Shown here piece after piece: positions 24,353 through 33,343 of a stretch of DNA of 64,000 bases; position 1 is the first letter of the stretch, and every line of letters starts with the position of its first letter. The notes under the pieces are model-generated. The model did not search any database and was not told the DNA's origin. It was given only the letters and a program-made list of their open reading frames with translations. The position numbers and the translations under genes are program-made. The stretch spans positions 1 through 64,000 of the forward strand of contig JAFSCR010000001.1 in assembly GCA_017436645.1 (NCBI GenBank), given 5' to 3'. The stretch is from Clostridia bacterium. GTDB taxonomy: Bacteria; Bacillota; Clostridia; UMGS1883; UMGS1540.

Positions 24353-25075
24353 TTATACCGTTACAAGCGGCAATATGCTGCCGATATCCACAGGGTTAGG
24401 AATGCTTCCTTCTCGAATTTTTATGCTCTTTTTTGCAAAAAAATTAAGAATATTTTTATAATCGCCATGACGGGACAATTTTCCCGTGACATATACCGCC
24501 TCTTTAGAAAGTTTGCCTGCGGCGCCGCCAAGGAACCCATAAGAAAACCCGGGGAGAAGAACGCCGCCGGGCGAAATCTCCAAAACGGAAAACCCGTTTT
24601 TTTCCGCCTCCCTTTTTATGCCGGCATCCGCCGTTACAATCGTGTGCGCATCCAGTGGCAGCACCGAACATTTGGCATACCCCTGTTTTACGGGAATAAA
24701 CAAAATACCGTTTTCAGCAAAATACCGCCGTGCCACGCTATCCGTAATTTCCGGATTGTGAAAGGCTACATTCCCAACTCTCGCTATATTATATGCCGCA
24801 TCATGCGGGTAGGTACTGTCAATGGGCGTTTCCCCACACAAAACTTCAAATCCAAGCGGCGAAAGCTTTTCCTTGTAATATGTGTAAACTTCCGGTGCCG
24901 CCAGAAGGACGTTTTCGCCAAGATGGCAAAGCTGGAGATCGGCATGGCACCGCATAGAGGGCGGCAAAGCGGGAATGGGTTTTGGTTTTATACATGTAAC
25001 ATTTTGAATTTCCAAATCGGACACGGCAACCAAAACTTCTTTTTCGGGCAAATTCGGTGTTTTTACAAGATTCAT
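24353..25075 (-). CDS. DUF6873-type protein (GME fold)
   Basis: 240 residues. Sequence marks such as PHDAAYNIARVGN, GYAKCSVLPLD, ADAGIKREAEKNG and FGFLGGAAG-like YGFLGGAAGKL look like a pentein/GME-type fold similar to amidinotransferase relatives, but catalytic residues cannot be placed with confidence. Co-transcribed with ytxC. It may be a sporulation gene by association only. Confidence 0.55.
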   Translation of the reverse strand: MNLVKTPNLPEKEVLVAVSDLEIQNVTCIKPKPIPALPPSMRCHADLQLCHLGENVLLAAPEVYTYYKEKLSPLGFEVLCGETPIDSTYPHDAAYNIARVGNVAFHNPEITDSVARRYFAENGILFIPVKQGYAKCSVLPLDAHTIVTADAGIKREAEKNGFSVLEISPGGVLLPGFSYGFLGGAAGKLSKEAVYVTGKLSRHGDYKNILNFFAKKSIKIREGSIPNPVDIGSILPLVTV

Positions 25076-25136
25076 TTTTTCACCCTTTCCCTCAAATTAT
25101 CATAAAATATACTGTACAGCCGCGGCTGATTATATA

Positions 25137-25170
25137 GAAAAGGGGCACCGGGATTTTATTCCGGCCGCCC
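25137..25170 (-). terminator. Terminator of tsaD
   Basis: Imperfect stem GGGGC..CCGG/CCGG..GCCCC just after the tsaD stop; TTTT follows on the minus strand. Confidence 0.7.
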
Positions 25171-25180
25171 CTTGTTTTTT

Positions 25181-26167
25181 TTACAAAGATGCTATGGCAT
25201 TTTGGGAAAGCGGTGCCCGCATGCCGCTTTGGTACGCATAATAGCCTGCACAGGAAATCATGGCGCCGTTATCGGTACAAAGGGAGAGCGGCGGCATATA
25301 CATTTCCATGCCGTTTTCTCCTGTCGCTTCCATAAGCGACGTTCTAAGACACTTGTTTGCCGCAACGCCGCCTGCAAGGGCGATTTTTTTCATTCCCTTT
25401 TGTTTGGCAGCTTCTATGGTCACGGATGTAAGCACATCGACGATTGCCGCCTGAAACGATGCGGCAATATCTTCTTTAATAATCGGTTCCCCTTTTTGCT
25501 CCAGACGATGCACATGGTTTATAACGGCCGTTTTTACGCCGCTGAAGCTAAAATCAAGTCCCTGCACAGGACGAGGAAACGGGATGGATGCCTTTCCATC
25601 TTCCGCACACTTACTCACAAGCGGTCCGCCGGGATAACCAAGACCAAGCACCCGTGCCACTTTATCGAAAGCTTCCCCTGCGGCATCGTCCATGGTAGCA
25701 CCTAAAACGGTGAATTCGTTGTAATCCGTCACTTCCACCACATGGCTATGACCGCCAGAGGCAACAAGGCAAATAAATGGTGGCTTTAAATCCGGATTGG
25801 CAATATAGTTTGCCGCAATATGGCCATGCAGATGATTTACGGGCACAAGGGGTTTTCCGATCGCATAGGCAAAACCCTTTGCGGCGGAAAGGCCCACAAG
25901 AAGTGCCCCGATAAGGCCGGGCCGCACCGTGGCGGCAACAGCTGAAAGGTCTTCTTTTTGGATGCCGGCCTTCCCGATTGCTTCTTCAATCACCTGCGTT
26001 ACACAAAGGATGTGATTTCTAGAAGCAATCTCCGGCACAACGCCGCCGTATTTTTTATGAATATCTGCCTGTGAATATACAACGTCACTAAGGACTTTCC
26101 GCCCGTCTAAGGTAACGGATGCAGCCGTTTCATCACAGGATGATTCAATTCCCAAAATGTATGTCAT
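25181..26167 (-). CDS. tsaD: tRNA N6-threonylcarbamoyladenosine transferase TsaD
   Basis: 328 residues. Transfers the threonylcarbamoyl group to A37 of ANN-decoding tRNAs, with TsaB, TsaE and TsaC encoded elsewhere. ASKHA fold; start MTYILGIESSCDETAAS; metal motif HLHGH; VASGGHS segment. Start at 26167 is preceded by GGAAGAG; the 41 extra residues of the longer frame are not family-like. Confidence 0.95.
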   Translation of the reverse strand: MTYILGIESSCDETAASVTLDGRKVLSDVVYSQADIHKKYGGVVPEIASRNHILCVTQVIEEAIGKAGIQKEDLSAVAATVRPGLIGALLVGLSAAKGFAYAIGKPLVPVNHLHGHIAANYIANPDLKPPFICLVASGGHSHVVEVTDYNEFTVLGATMDDAAGEAFDKVARVLGLGYPGGPLVSKCAEDGKASIPFPRPVQGLDFSFSGVKTAVINHVHRLEQKGEPIIKEDIAASFQAAIVDVLTSVTIEAAKQKGMKKIALAGGVAANKCLRTSLMEATGENGMEMYMPPLSLCTDNGAMISCAGYYAYQSGMRAPLSQNAIASL

Positions 26168-26191
26168 ATAAATCTCTTCCTTCCAATATAT

Positions 26192-26220
26192 AGCATACCA
26201 AATTTTTAAATAAATTACAA
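26192..26220 (-). promoter_or_regulatory. Promoter of tsaD
   Basis: Minus-strand TTGTAA, 17-base spacer, TATGCT, about 20 bases before the start. Confidence 0.6.
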
Positions 26221-26341
26221 GATTTAAATTATTACATTTTTGTTTTCTGCATTTTCGCCGAAAAATACGATAAAATCGGGCACTTTGCATTCGTTCTGCT
26301 GTAAATTATTGCAACTAAATTTAAGAAATTGTTAAAAAAGT

Positions 26342-26370
26342 TTGACAAAATGAAATAATTGTGTTATACT
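26342..26370 (+). promoter_or_regulatory. Promoter of the first NlpC/P60 gene
   Basis: TTGACA (26342-26347), 17-base spacer, TATACT (26365-26370). Confidence 0.85.
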
Positions 26371-26426
26371 GTGTACTGTTGAATGTTTCGTATGCCCTGT
26401 TTTTGCGAAACAGAAAGGACTTTTTT

Positions 26427-27068
26427 ATGAAGACAAAAATTAGCGCAGCCATTACGGCTACCATGTTATTTTTCACATCCACAACATGCTTTGCGGCAGC
26501 CGGAACGGTAACAGCAAGTTCCTTGAATGTTCGCCAAGCCCCGTGGAGCACAGTCATCGGCAAACTGGATTACGGCACAAATGTAGAAGTGCTCGGTGCA
26601 GAAAACGGCTGGTACCAAATTCGTTTTGGAGACGGTGTCGGTTATGTTTTCAGCGATTATGTATTACATACGGCCACGTCTGTACAAACGGAACCTGAGG
26701 CCCCTGCGGCAGAAGAATCCGCACCCACCGCAGGCGAGAACATTCTTGCCTATGCAAAAAATTTCCTGGGTGTTCCTTACCGCTATGGCGGTTCTTCTCC
26801 TTCCGGATTTGACTGCAGCGGGTTTGTAAAATTTGTTTACGGCTATTTTGGCGTAAATCTCCCCCGCACATCCTACAGCCAGATGCAGAGCGGTTATGCC
26901 GTAAGTACGGATGCACTCCAACCCGGTGATCTCCTCTTCTTCCGTGGCGGCGGTCACGTAGGCATCTATGCCGGCGATAACATGTATATTCATGCACCGC
27001 AAACAGGCCGGACGGTATCTGTTGACCCGATTGACCGCACTATCATTGCTGCTCGCCGTATTTTCTGA
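26427..27068 (+). CDS. Secreted NlpC/P60 peptidoglycan hydrolase with SH3b domain (copy 1)
   Basis: 213 residues: signal peptide ending near FAAA (about 24), one bacterial SH3 domain (28-85, SSLNVRQAP and GYVFSDYV), a short Pro/Glu/Ala linker, and the NlpC/P60 cysteine peptidase domain (100-213) with Cys130 (DCSG), His177 (GGHVGIY) and His189 (IHAPQTG). It would cut D-Glu to diamino-acid bonds in wall peptides. Start at 26427 with AGAAAGGA upstream. It is followed 68 bases later by a paralogue with its own promoter. Confidence 0.92.
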   Translation: MKTKISAAITATMLFFTSTTCFAAAGTVTASSLNVRQAPWSTVIGKLDYGTNVEVLGAENGWYQIRFGDGVGYVFSDYVLHTATSVQTEPEAPAAEESAPTAGENILAYAKNFLGVPYRYGGSSPSGFDCSGFVKFVYGYFGVNLPRTSYSQMQSGYAVSTDALQPGDLLFFRGGGHVGIYAGDNMYIHAPQTGRTVSVDPIDRTIIAARRIF

Positions 27069-27069
27069 T

Positions 27070-27098
27070 TTGACTTTTTGTATTTCTTATGCTATACT
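27070..27098 (+). promoter_or_regulatory. Promoter of the second NlpC/P60 gene
   Basis: TTGACT (27070-27075), 17-base spacer, TATACT (27093-27098). Confidence 0.8.
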
Positions 27099-27135
27099 GA
27101 TAAGGTAAGTTTTGAAATGAAAACGGAGGTTTTCC

Positions 27136-27864
27136 ATGTTTAAAAAATTTGCCATCCTGTTTTCGGCCGTTCTGGGTCTTTCCGCCCTCTTTGCGCTCTC
27201 AGCCGCAGCGGATACCTTGGGCTATGCTGCAGGCGATGTTATCAATGTGCGGCAAGTACCTGCAATGGACGCAAACGTTGTTTCTGAATTGTATCTTGCA
27301 GACCCTGTTACCGTTGTGAAAACAGAAGGCTCCTGGTGCAAAATCCGTGTCGGTGAGAAACTCGGCTATGTACATAAAGATTTGATTGTATTTAACAGAA
27401 GTGAGGTGCCGGAGCCGACGCCGGTCGTCCGCCGTCCTTCTTCTTCCTCCACTTCCCGCCCGAATTCGTCCGGTTCTTCGAACACATCCCGTGTTCCGGA
27501 GGCCACGAGCTATAACGGTTCTTTAGGAAGTCAGATTGTTTCCTACGCCAAAAACTTTATCGGCGTACCTTATGTCTGGGGCGGCACTACCCCAAACGGT
27601 TTTGACTGCAGCGGCTTTGTACAGTATGTATACCGCCACTTCGGCATTTCTCTCCCCCGGACAACCTATTCTCAGGTTGCCATGGGAAGGTCGGTTACAA
27701 GATCTAATCTTCAACCCGGTGACCTTGTGTTCTTCCGAAGTGCAGGGCACGTAGGGATTTACGTCGGAAACGAAACGTATATCCACGCACCGCAAACGGG
27801 TCGAACCATTAGCATTGACAGTATGGCAAACCGATCGCTTTATGCGGCACGACGAGTATTTTAG
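27136..27864 (+). CDS. Secreted NlpC/P60 peptidoglycan hydrolase with SH3b domain (copy 2)
   Basis: 242 residues, same layout as the gene before it: signal peptide (to about 25), SH3b domain (30-92), a Ser/Pro/Arg-rich linker of about 35 residues, then NlpC/P60 with Cys158, His205 and His217. The catalytic halves of the two proteins are close (VPYRYGG versus VPYVWGG, IHAPQTGRT in both), while linkers and SH3 parts have diverged, so this is an old tandem duplication, not an assembly repeat. GGAGG lies upstream of the ATG. Confidence 0.92.
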   Translation: MFKKFAILFSAVLGLSALFALSAAADTLGYAAGDVINVRQVPAMDANVVSELYLADPVTVVKTEGSWCKIRVGEKLGYVHKDLIVFNRSEVPEPTPVVRRPSSSSTSRPNSSGSSNTSRVPEATSYNGSLGSQIVSYAKNFIGVPYVWGGTTPNGFDCSGFVQYVYRHFGISLPRTTYSQVAMGRSVTRSNLQPGDLVFFRSAGHVGIYVGNETYIHAPQTGRTISIDSMANRSLYAARRVF

Positions 27865-27870
27865 CAAACT

Positions 27871-27905
27871 AAAAACCTGTATCCAATTTGGATACAGGTT
27901 TTTAT
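27871..27905 (+). terminator. Bidirectional terminator after the NlpC/P60 pair
   Basis: 11-bp stem AACCTGTATCC/GGATACAGGTT followed by T on both strands; shared with the convergent tmcAL. Confidence 0.9.
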
Positions 27906-29017
27906 ATTTGTATAGGCGCTCTTTTTAAATCCTGGTTTACAAGTCCCTTTGGCATAAAATAAATATCCGTTGCCCGTTTTTCCGTTTCCCATATCGGGCA
28001 ATCCTCTTTAAAAGCGGCAGGCCGTGTTATGATAGGCAAGGTTGCCGTTTTTTTCATTTGTTTCAGAATTTCCGCACCCCGCCCGTTAAAACCGAGTACA
28101 CGGATATAGGATGGCTTCGTATTTTGCGGCACATCATTCTGAATCAAAAGCTGCATCCACGCCCGTTTTATCGACGACATGTGAATTTGCTTCGTTTTTG
28201 CGTTTTCAAGGACACTTTCTACCGATGTACCATCTTGCTTTACAAGTCGTTTCCACACCGTCTCAGGCACAGATGGCGGCTTTTTATCAGCACCTGTGCG
28301 AAGGGCATATAAAAGAAGTGCCGCATAGTCCAAAAGGTGCACGGCAGAAAGGCCGTCTGTTTCATACGGCACAAAGGAGCTGATATCCTCCCCCCTGTAA
28401 AGCTTTTCCCGCAGTGCAAGCGCTGATGCAAATTTCCCCTTCGGTTCTGTATCCAGATAGTCTGCGCCTTCCCGTTTCACCGAGTGCACATCACCATCCC
28501 AAAACCGGAGATATGCGCTTGCCAGAATGTTATTCGGCGATGTTAAAACCGAAGCTGCCTCCCGGTCTACCTCGGAAAGTGCAATCTTCCTTGCCGCAGC
28601 ATAAGAGTGCCCCGCCTTCAGCGCCATTTGAAGTGCTGACCGAAATGCAGGAGGCTCCGTTTCCAGAAGAAAAGCCGCACGGCGAAGAAGAGATGCATCT
28701 CCGCATTCACTGCCAAATGAGAGGGTGCTACATACGCCTGTTGCCTTCAGCGTTTCCACTGCACCTTTGGCAAAGCCTTCCGCAGAAGAAAGGGCATACA
28801 CCGCCGGAAGCTCCAGCACAAGGTCCACGCCTCCTTTTATGGCATGAAGAGCCCGTGTCCATTTATCATAGACGCCAGGCTCACCACGTTGCACAAAACT
28901 ACCGCTCATAATGGCAATAATGCCATCCGCATCGGTCTCTCTTTTTGCTTTTTCAATATGATACATGTGTCCGGTATGAAACGGATTATACTCCGCTACA
29001 ATTCCCGTAAGAAGCAT
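27902..29017 (-). CDS. tmcAL: tRNA(Met) cytidine acetate ligase TmcAL
   Basis: 371 residues. Forms N4-acetylcytidine at the wobble base of elongator tRNA-Met from acetate and ATP. The start GIVAEYNPFHTGHMYHI and SGSFVQRGEPGVYDKW are diagnostic of the former YlbM family. Three bases separate it from the ABC transporter ATPase upstream, so it may be read through from that operon. Confidence 0.93.
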   Translation of the reverse strand: MLLTGIVAEYNPFHTGHMYHIEKAKRETDADGIIAIMSGSFVQRGEPGVYDKWTRALHAIKGGVDLVLELPAVYALSSAEGFAKGAVETLKATGVCSTLSFGSECGDASLLRRAAFLLETEPPAFRSALQMALKAGHSYAAARKIALSEVDREAASVLTSPNNILASAYLRFWDGDVHSVKREGADYLDTEPKGKFASALALREKLYRGEDISSFVPYETDGLSAVHLLDYAALLLYALRTGADKKPPSVPETVWKRLVKQDGTSVESVLENAKTKQIHMSSIKRAWMQLLIQNDVPQNTKPSYIRVLGFNGRGAEILKQMKKTATLPIITRPAAFKEDCPIWETEKRATDIYFMPKGLVNQDLKRAPIQI

Positions 29018-29020
29018 ACT

Positions 29021-29782
29021 TTACACCTCGTGCATGCGATTTAAAAATGCGCGGGTACGTTCATTTTTCGGATGATTGATAAGTGCATCCGCCGTACCGG
29101 ATTCCACAATATAGCCGCCGTCCATAAATACAACCTGATCGGAAACGCCGAGTGCAAACTCAATTTCATGGGTAACAATCAGCATCGTCATACGTTCCGC
29201 TGCAAGGTCACGAATAACACGAAGCACCTCGCCGGTAAGCTCAGGGTCAAGTGCGCTGGTCGGCTCGTCAAAGAACAGAATTTCCGGTTTTAAGGCAAGG
29301 GCACGGGCAATGGCAACACGTTGCTGCTGTCCGCCGGAAAGCGAAGATGGGTACTGTTTTGCCTTTTCCGAAAGGCCTACCATTTTAAGAAGTTCCATTG
29401 CAGTTTCTTCCACCTCGGCCGCCGGACGCTTCTGTACGGAAATGGGCGCCGCTGTAACATTCTCAAGCACTGTCATGTGCGGAAAAAGGTTAAAGTTCTG
29501 AAAAACCATGCCTGTTTTTCCGCAAATACGCCTTGCTTCCTTTTCGGGTGCATAAACGACTTTGCCGTCCACAGTGTCTGCAAGTGTTTCCCCGTCAATC
29601 CGGATAGTGCCTTCCGTAATTTTTTCCAGGCGGTTGAGACAACGGATAAAAGTACTTTTTCCGCTTCCCGAAGGGCCAAGAATGGATGTTACCTTCCCTT
29701 TTTCCGTCTGAAAGTCAATTCCTTTCAGCACCTTGAGAGAACCAAAGTTCTTTTTAAGTCCGCAAACTTCTAAAATTGCCAT
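29021..29782 (-). CDS. Polar amino acid ABC transporter, ATP-binding protein
   Basis: 253 residues. Walker A GPSGSGKS (about 33), Q-loop, signature LSGGQQQRVAIARAL, Walker B ILFFDEPTSALDPEL, H-loop VTHEIEFA. GlnQ-type sequence. ATG at 29782 shares bases with the permease stop (TAATG) and has GGAGGG upstream. Powers uptake with the permease and lipoprotein encoded just before it. Confidence 0.94.
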   Translation of the reverse strand: MAILEVCGLKKNFGSLKVLKGIDFQTEKGKVTSILGPSGSGKSTFIRCLNRLEKITEGTIRIDGETLADTVDGKVVYAPEKEARRICGKTGMVFQNFNLFPHMTVLENVTAAPISVQKRPAAEVEETAMELLKMVGLSEKAKQYPSSLSGGQQQRVAIARALALKPEILFFDEPTSALDPELTGEVLRVIRDLAAERMTMLIVTHEIEFALGVSDQVVFMDGGYIVESGTADALINHPKNERTRAFLNRMHEV

Positions 29783-30477
29783 TAGCTCTCCCTCCTTATG
29801 TGACGTGAACAACGTTTTTCGGTAAACTTAAAGATAATGGTAAGAATAAGTGTAAAGAATAAATATAATAGGGCAGCCAAAAGAAAGGCTGTTGTATCCA
29901 AATCTCGGTTTACAGCACCCTTAGCCGCACGGAGAAGTTCCGATACGCTGATGGCGGTGATGAGTGCTGTATCTTTTACAAGGGTAATGGTTTCATTGGT
30001 AATCGGGGGAATAATGCGGCTTAAAGTTTGCGGAATAATAATCTTCCACATGGTCTTGCCGCCGGAAAAGCCGAGGGCTTTTGCCGCTTCATACTGGCCA
30101 CGGTCAATGGACTCGATACCGCCACGGTAAATTTCAGCAAAATATGCTGCATAATTCAAAGTAAATGCAACAACTGCGGATGTAATCCCGTCAAAAGTAA
30201 TCCCCATACTGGGAAGCCCGTAATACACGAAATACAGCTGAAGCAGAAGGGGTGTACCACGAAGAATCCAAATGTATGTAGAAGAAACCCACTTTAGTGG
30301 GGCAATTTTAGAAATACGCATAAGCGCTACAACCAGACCAAGCGGAAGTGACAGCACGAGGGTGAGAATAAAAACCCGAAGAGAAACAAGTCCCCCTTTA
30401 AGAAGTGCCGGCATAATGCCGCCGGAATATGTAATCCATTCCAGAATTTCTGTGAAAGCCTTTGCAAAAAAATCCAT
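29782..30477 (-). CDS. Polar amino acid ABC transporter, permease
   Basis: 231-residue HisM/GlnP-type permease with about five membrane helices. The EAA loop (EAAKALGFSGGKTMWKIIIPQ) contacts the ATPase. Forms the membrane pore with itself or a partner. Confidence 0.93.
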   Translation of the reverse strand: MDFFAKAFTEILEWITYSGGIMPALLKGGLVSLRVFILTLVLSLPLGLVVALMRISKIAPLKWVSSTYIWILRGTPLLLQLYFVYYGLPSMGITFDGITSAVVAFTLNYAAYFAEIYRGGIESIDRGQYEAAKALGFSGGKTMWKIIIPQTLSRIIPPITNETITLVKDTALITAISVSELLRAAKGAVNRDLDTTAFLLAALLYLFFTLILTIIFKFTEKRCSRHIRRES

Positions 30478-30534
30478 AGCCGAATCCTTTTCCGAAAAGG
30501 CAGCTTTACCTTTTCTTTTTCTAAATCACAAAAA

Positions 30535-30590
30535 GAGGGCTGGCCCAAGAGCGAATGCTTTTCGCATACGCCCACGCAGGTCAGCCCCGC
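30535..30590 (-). terminator. Hairpin between binding-protein and permease genes
   Basis: Long hairpin GGGGCTGACC...GGCCAGCCC followed by TCTTTTTG on the minus strand, in a 126-base gap inside the operon. It probably stops part of the transcripts, giving more binding protein than permease. Confidence 0.65.
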
Positions 30591-30603
30591 AAAAGTTTAA
30601 AAA

Positions 30604-31383
30604 TTATTTAAGAAGTAAATCTTCGCCAAACCATGTCTTGGAGATTTCTGCAGCCTTGCCGCTTGCGATAACTGCATCAAGAGCCTTGTTTACTCTTTCT
30701 GTCAGTGCATCATCGCCCTTGCGAAGACCGATAACGTAAAGGTCTTCACCGAAATCTTCTTCAGCGAAAGCGTAAGCGCCTGCCTTCATGTTTGCCTTGT
30801 ACATACCTGCAACCTTATCGATGATAACGGCATCAAGTCTGCCGGCATCAAGGTCCATAACGGCTTCATCGTAGGTATCGTATTCAGCAAGACCGTCAGC
30901 AATGTCACCATAGATAGCATCAGCCTTAATGATTTCAAGTGCTGCGCTTGCGGCCTGTGTGCCGATGTTCTTGCCTGCAAGATCTGCCTTCTTTGCGATG
31001 GGCTTATCTGCAAGTGTCATGATAACAATAGAGTTATTGAAATAGGGCTTGGAAAGGTTCATTTTTTCAACACGTTCCGGCGTTTTGCTCATGCCGTTCC
31101 AGATCATGTCGATTTTCTTGCTGTCCAGTTCCATTTCTTTAGCATCCCAGACGATAGGCTTGAATTCAACTTCAACGCCCATTTCGGCTGCAACAGCCTT
31201 TGCAAGGTCAATATCGAAACCTACGAGTTCACCTGCTTCTGTTCTGAAGCCCATGGGTGCGAAGGTATCGTCAAGACCAACAATAATTTTTTCCGTATTA
31301 CCTACTTCGGCAGGTTTTTTTGCACAGCCTGCAAAAGCGAGAACGGTGCAAAGTGCTAAAACGAGTGCAATCCACTTTTTCAT
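30604..31383 (-). CDS. Polar amino acid ABC transporter, substrate-binding lipoprotein
   Basis: 259 residues. Signal peptide with lipobox FAGC (Cys20); type-2 periplasmic-binding fold of the SBP_bac_3 family (VGLDDTFAPMGFRTEAGELVGFDIDLA near the start). Cystine, glutamine or another polar amino acid are possible substrates; none can be chosen from sequence. Confidence 0.93.
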   Translation of the reverse strand: MKKWIALVLALCTVLAFAGCAKKPAEVGNTEKIIVGLDDTFAPMGFRTEAGELVGFDIDLAKAVAAEMGVEVEFKPIVWDAKEMELDSKKIDMIWNGMSKTPERVEKMNLSKPYFNNSIVIMTLADKPIAKKADLAGKNIGTQAASAALEIIKADAIYGDIADGLAEYDTYDEAVMDLDAGRLDAVIIDKVAGMYKANMKAGAYAFAEEDFGEDLYVIGLRKGDDALTERVNKALDAVIASGKAAEISKTWFGEDLLLK

Positions 31384-31433
31384 TTTAAAACATCCTTTCT
31401 TCGTTAAAAGCTACGGCTTTATCGCCTATGATT

Positions 31434-31462
31434 ATGGTAGCACTTTATCACGATAAAGTCAA
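31434..31462 (-). promoter_or_regulatory. Promoter and operator of the amino acid ABC operon
   Basis: Minus-strand TTGACT (31457-31462), 17-base spacer, TACCAT (31434-31439). ACTTTATCACGATAAAGT (31442-31459), a palindrome with 8-base arms, lies across the spacer and the -35 box, a typical repressor position. Confidence 0.75.
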
Positions 31463-31480
31463 GGAATTTTTGGTTTTTTT

Positions 31481-31969
31481 CTATTTTTCTCCGTCAAGAC
31501 CGAGAGATTCGTCATTCGTTACCCAGTCCTGCACGGAAACAATCTGGTATTTATCTTTCGTATTGCGGACAACTACCAGTTCAATGCCGGCATTAATAAT
31601 CATGCGGCGGCACATGGCACAGGAAGTGGCATCAGGGATGAGCTCTCCTGTTTTTGCGTCTTTACCGACAAGGTACAATACTGCACCAAGCATGTCACGT
31701 CTGGAGGCGCTGATAATGGCATTTGCTTCAGCGTGTACGCTTCTGCAAAGCTCATACCGCTCCCCTCTGGGGATGCAAAGTTCTTCTCTTCTGCAGGTAC
31801 CACGGTCGATACAGTTCATTCTCCCACGAGGTGCACCCGTGTAACCGCTGGAAATAATCTCGTCATTTTTTACGATGATTGCACCGTAATTGCGGCGAAG
31901 GCATGTTCCTCTGCCGATTACGGTTTCCGCAATATCTAAATAATAATTGTATTTATCTCTTCTCTGCAT
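31481..31969 (-). CDS. dCMP deaminase family protein (ComEB type)
   Basis: 162-residue zinc-dependent cytidine/deoxycytidylate deaminase. Zinc site HAEANAI with SCAMCRR, plus an extra Cys cluster in the middle (NCIDRGTCRREELCIP). Makes dUMP from dCMP for thymidylate synthesis; Firmicute members are often called ComEB. It is the gene after tuf, with a terminator-like hairpin between. Confidence 0.88.
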   Translation of the reverse strand: MQRRDKYNYYLDIAETVIGRGTCLRRNYGAIIVKNDEIISSGYTGAPRGRMNCIDRGTCRREELCIPRGERYELCRSVHAEANAIISASRRDMLGAVLYLVGKDAKTGELIPDATSCAMCRRMIINAGIELVVVRNTKDKYQIVSVQDWVTNDESLGLDGEK

Positions 31970-32004
31970 GATTTATAGCTCCCCATTTTAAATTTGATAG
32001 AAAC

Positions 32005-32033
32005 AAAGGGCTGCCATAGGCAGCCCTTTATAA
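32005..32033 (-). terminator. Hairpin downstream of tuf
   Basis: 11-bp stem AAAGGGCTGCC/GGCAGCCCTTT with loop ATA. Its T run is short (TTTG on the minus strand), so termination may be partial and the downstream deaminase gene could be read through. Confidence 0.65.
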
Positions 32034-32041
32034 AGCATATC

Positions 32042-33244
32042 TTATTTGTTGATTGCACTAACAACACCGGAACCAACAGTTCTGCCACCTTCACGGATAG
32101 CGAAGCGGAGACCTTCTTCGATAGCGATGGGAGTGATGAGTTCAACAGAAATGGATACGTTATCGCCAGGCATGCACATTTCAACGCCGTCCGGCAGGTT
32201 AACAACACCAGTAACGTCAGTTGTTCTGAAGTAGAACTGCGGTCTGTAGTTGTTGAAGAAGGGAGTATGACGACCACCTTCATCTTTGGTCAGAACGTAA
32301 ACTTCGCCCTTGAAAGCTGTGTGGGGGTTGATGGAACCGGGCTTTGCAAGAACCTGACCACGTTCGATTTCGTTTCTCTGAACACCACGGAGAAGTGCAC
32401 CGATGTTATCGCCTGCTTCTGCGCTATCGAGGAGCTTGCGGAACATTTCGATACCGGTAACAACAACCTTGCGGGATTCATCGGTAAGACCAACGATTTC
32501 AACTTCGTCGGAAACCTTTAAGGAACCTCTTTCTACACGGCCTGTTGCAACAGTACCACGGCCTGTGATGGAGAATACGTCTTCAACAGGCATAAGGAAG
32601 GGAAGGTCAGTCTTTCTTTCCGGTGTGGGAATGTAGCTGTCAACAGCATCCATGAGTTCGAGGATAGGAGCATATTCAGGAGCGGAAGGATCGTTAGAAT
32701 CACATTCCAGAGCCTGAAGAGCGGAACCTGCAACGATGGGAATATCGTCGCCGGGGAATTCGTATTCGTTGAGGAGTTCGCGAATTTCCATTTCAACGAG
32801 TTCGAGAAGTTCAGGATCGTCAACCTGGTCTCTCTTGTTGAGGAATACTACGATGTAGGGAACGCCTACCTGACGGGAGAGAAGGATGTGTTCTCTTGTC
32901 TGGGGCATGGGGCCGTCAGCAGCGGAAACAACGAGGATAGCGCCGTCCATCTGTGCAGCACCGGTGATCATGTTCTTAACATAGTCAGCGTGGCCCGGGC
33001 AGTCAACGTGAGCGTAGTGACGGTTGTCAGTTTCGTACTCAACGTGAGCTGTAGAAATGGTAATACCTCTTTCTCTTTCTTCCGGAGCCTTGTCGATCAT
33101 GTCGTATGCTTCGTAATTTGCCTTACCCTGGAAAGCAAGTACCTTTGTGATAGCTGCTGTGAGGGAAGTTTTACCATGGTCAACGTGACCGATAGTACCA
33201 ATGTTTACGTGCGGTTTGGTTCTTTCGAATTTTTCCTTAGCCAT
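32042..33244 (-). CDS. tuf: Elongation factor Tu
   Basis: 400 residues. Brings aminoacyl-tRNA to the ribosome. [28 protein letters not shown]-terminal barrels complete (ends [18 protein letters not shown]). Last gene of the rpsL-rpsG-fusA-tuf operon; a separate promoter lies before it. Confidence 0.98.
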   Translation of the reverse strand: MAKEKFERTKPHVNIGTIGHVDHGKTSLTAAITKVLAFQGKANYEAYDMIDKAPEERERGITISTAHVEYETDNRHYAHVDCPGHADYVKNMITGAAQMDGAILVVSAADGPMPQTREHILLSRQVGVPYIVVFLNKRDQVDDPELLELVEMEIRELLNEYEFPGDDIPIVAGSALQALECDSNDPSAPEYAPILELMDAVDSYIPTPERKTDLPFLMPVEDVFSITGRGTVATGRVERGSLKVSDEVEIVGLTDESRKVVVTGIEMFRKLLDSAEAGDNIGALLRGVQRNEIERGQVLAKPGSINPHTAFKGEVYVLTKDEGGRHTPFFNNYRPQFYFRTTDVTGVVNLPDGVEMCMPGDNVSISVELITPIAIEEGLRFAIREGGRTVGSGVVSAINK

Positions 33245-33288
33245 TTGGAATTTCCTCCTTTAATTTGCTTTTTTATTGCTTATAGCTA

Positions 33289-33317
33289 ATAATAATATAA
33301 ATTTACAGAAAAATCAA
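33289..33317 (-). promoter_or_regulatory. Possible internal promoter of tuf
   Basis: Minus-strand TTGATT (33312-33317), 17-base spacer, TATTAT (33289-33294), in the 99-base gap after fusA. Confidence 0.6.
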
Positions 33318-33343
33318 GTGTTTTTTGGAAAAAACTACGATTT

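Noticed and set aside
26427-27864. Tandem NlpC/P60 genes as an assembly duplication
   Set aside because: The two copies differ throughout at base level, with different linkers, lengths and promoters.
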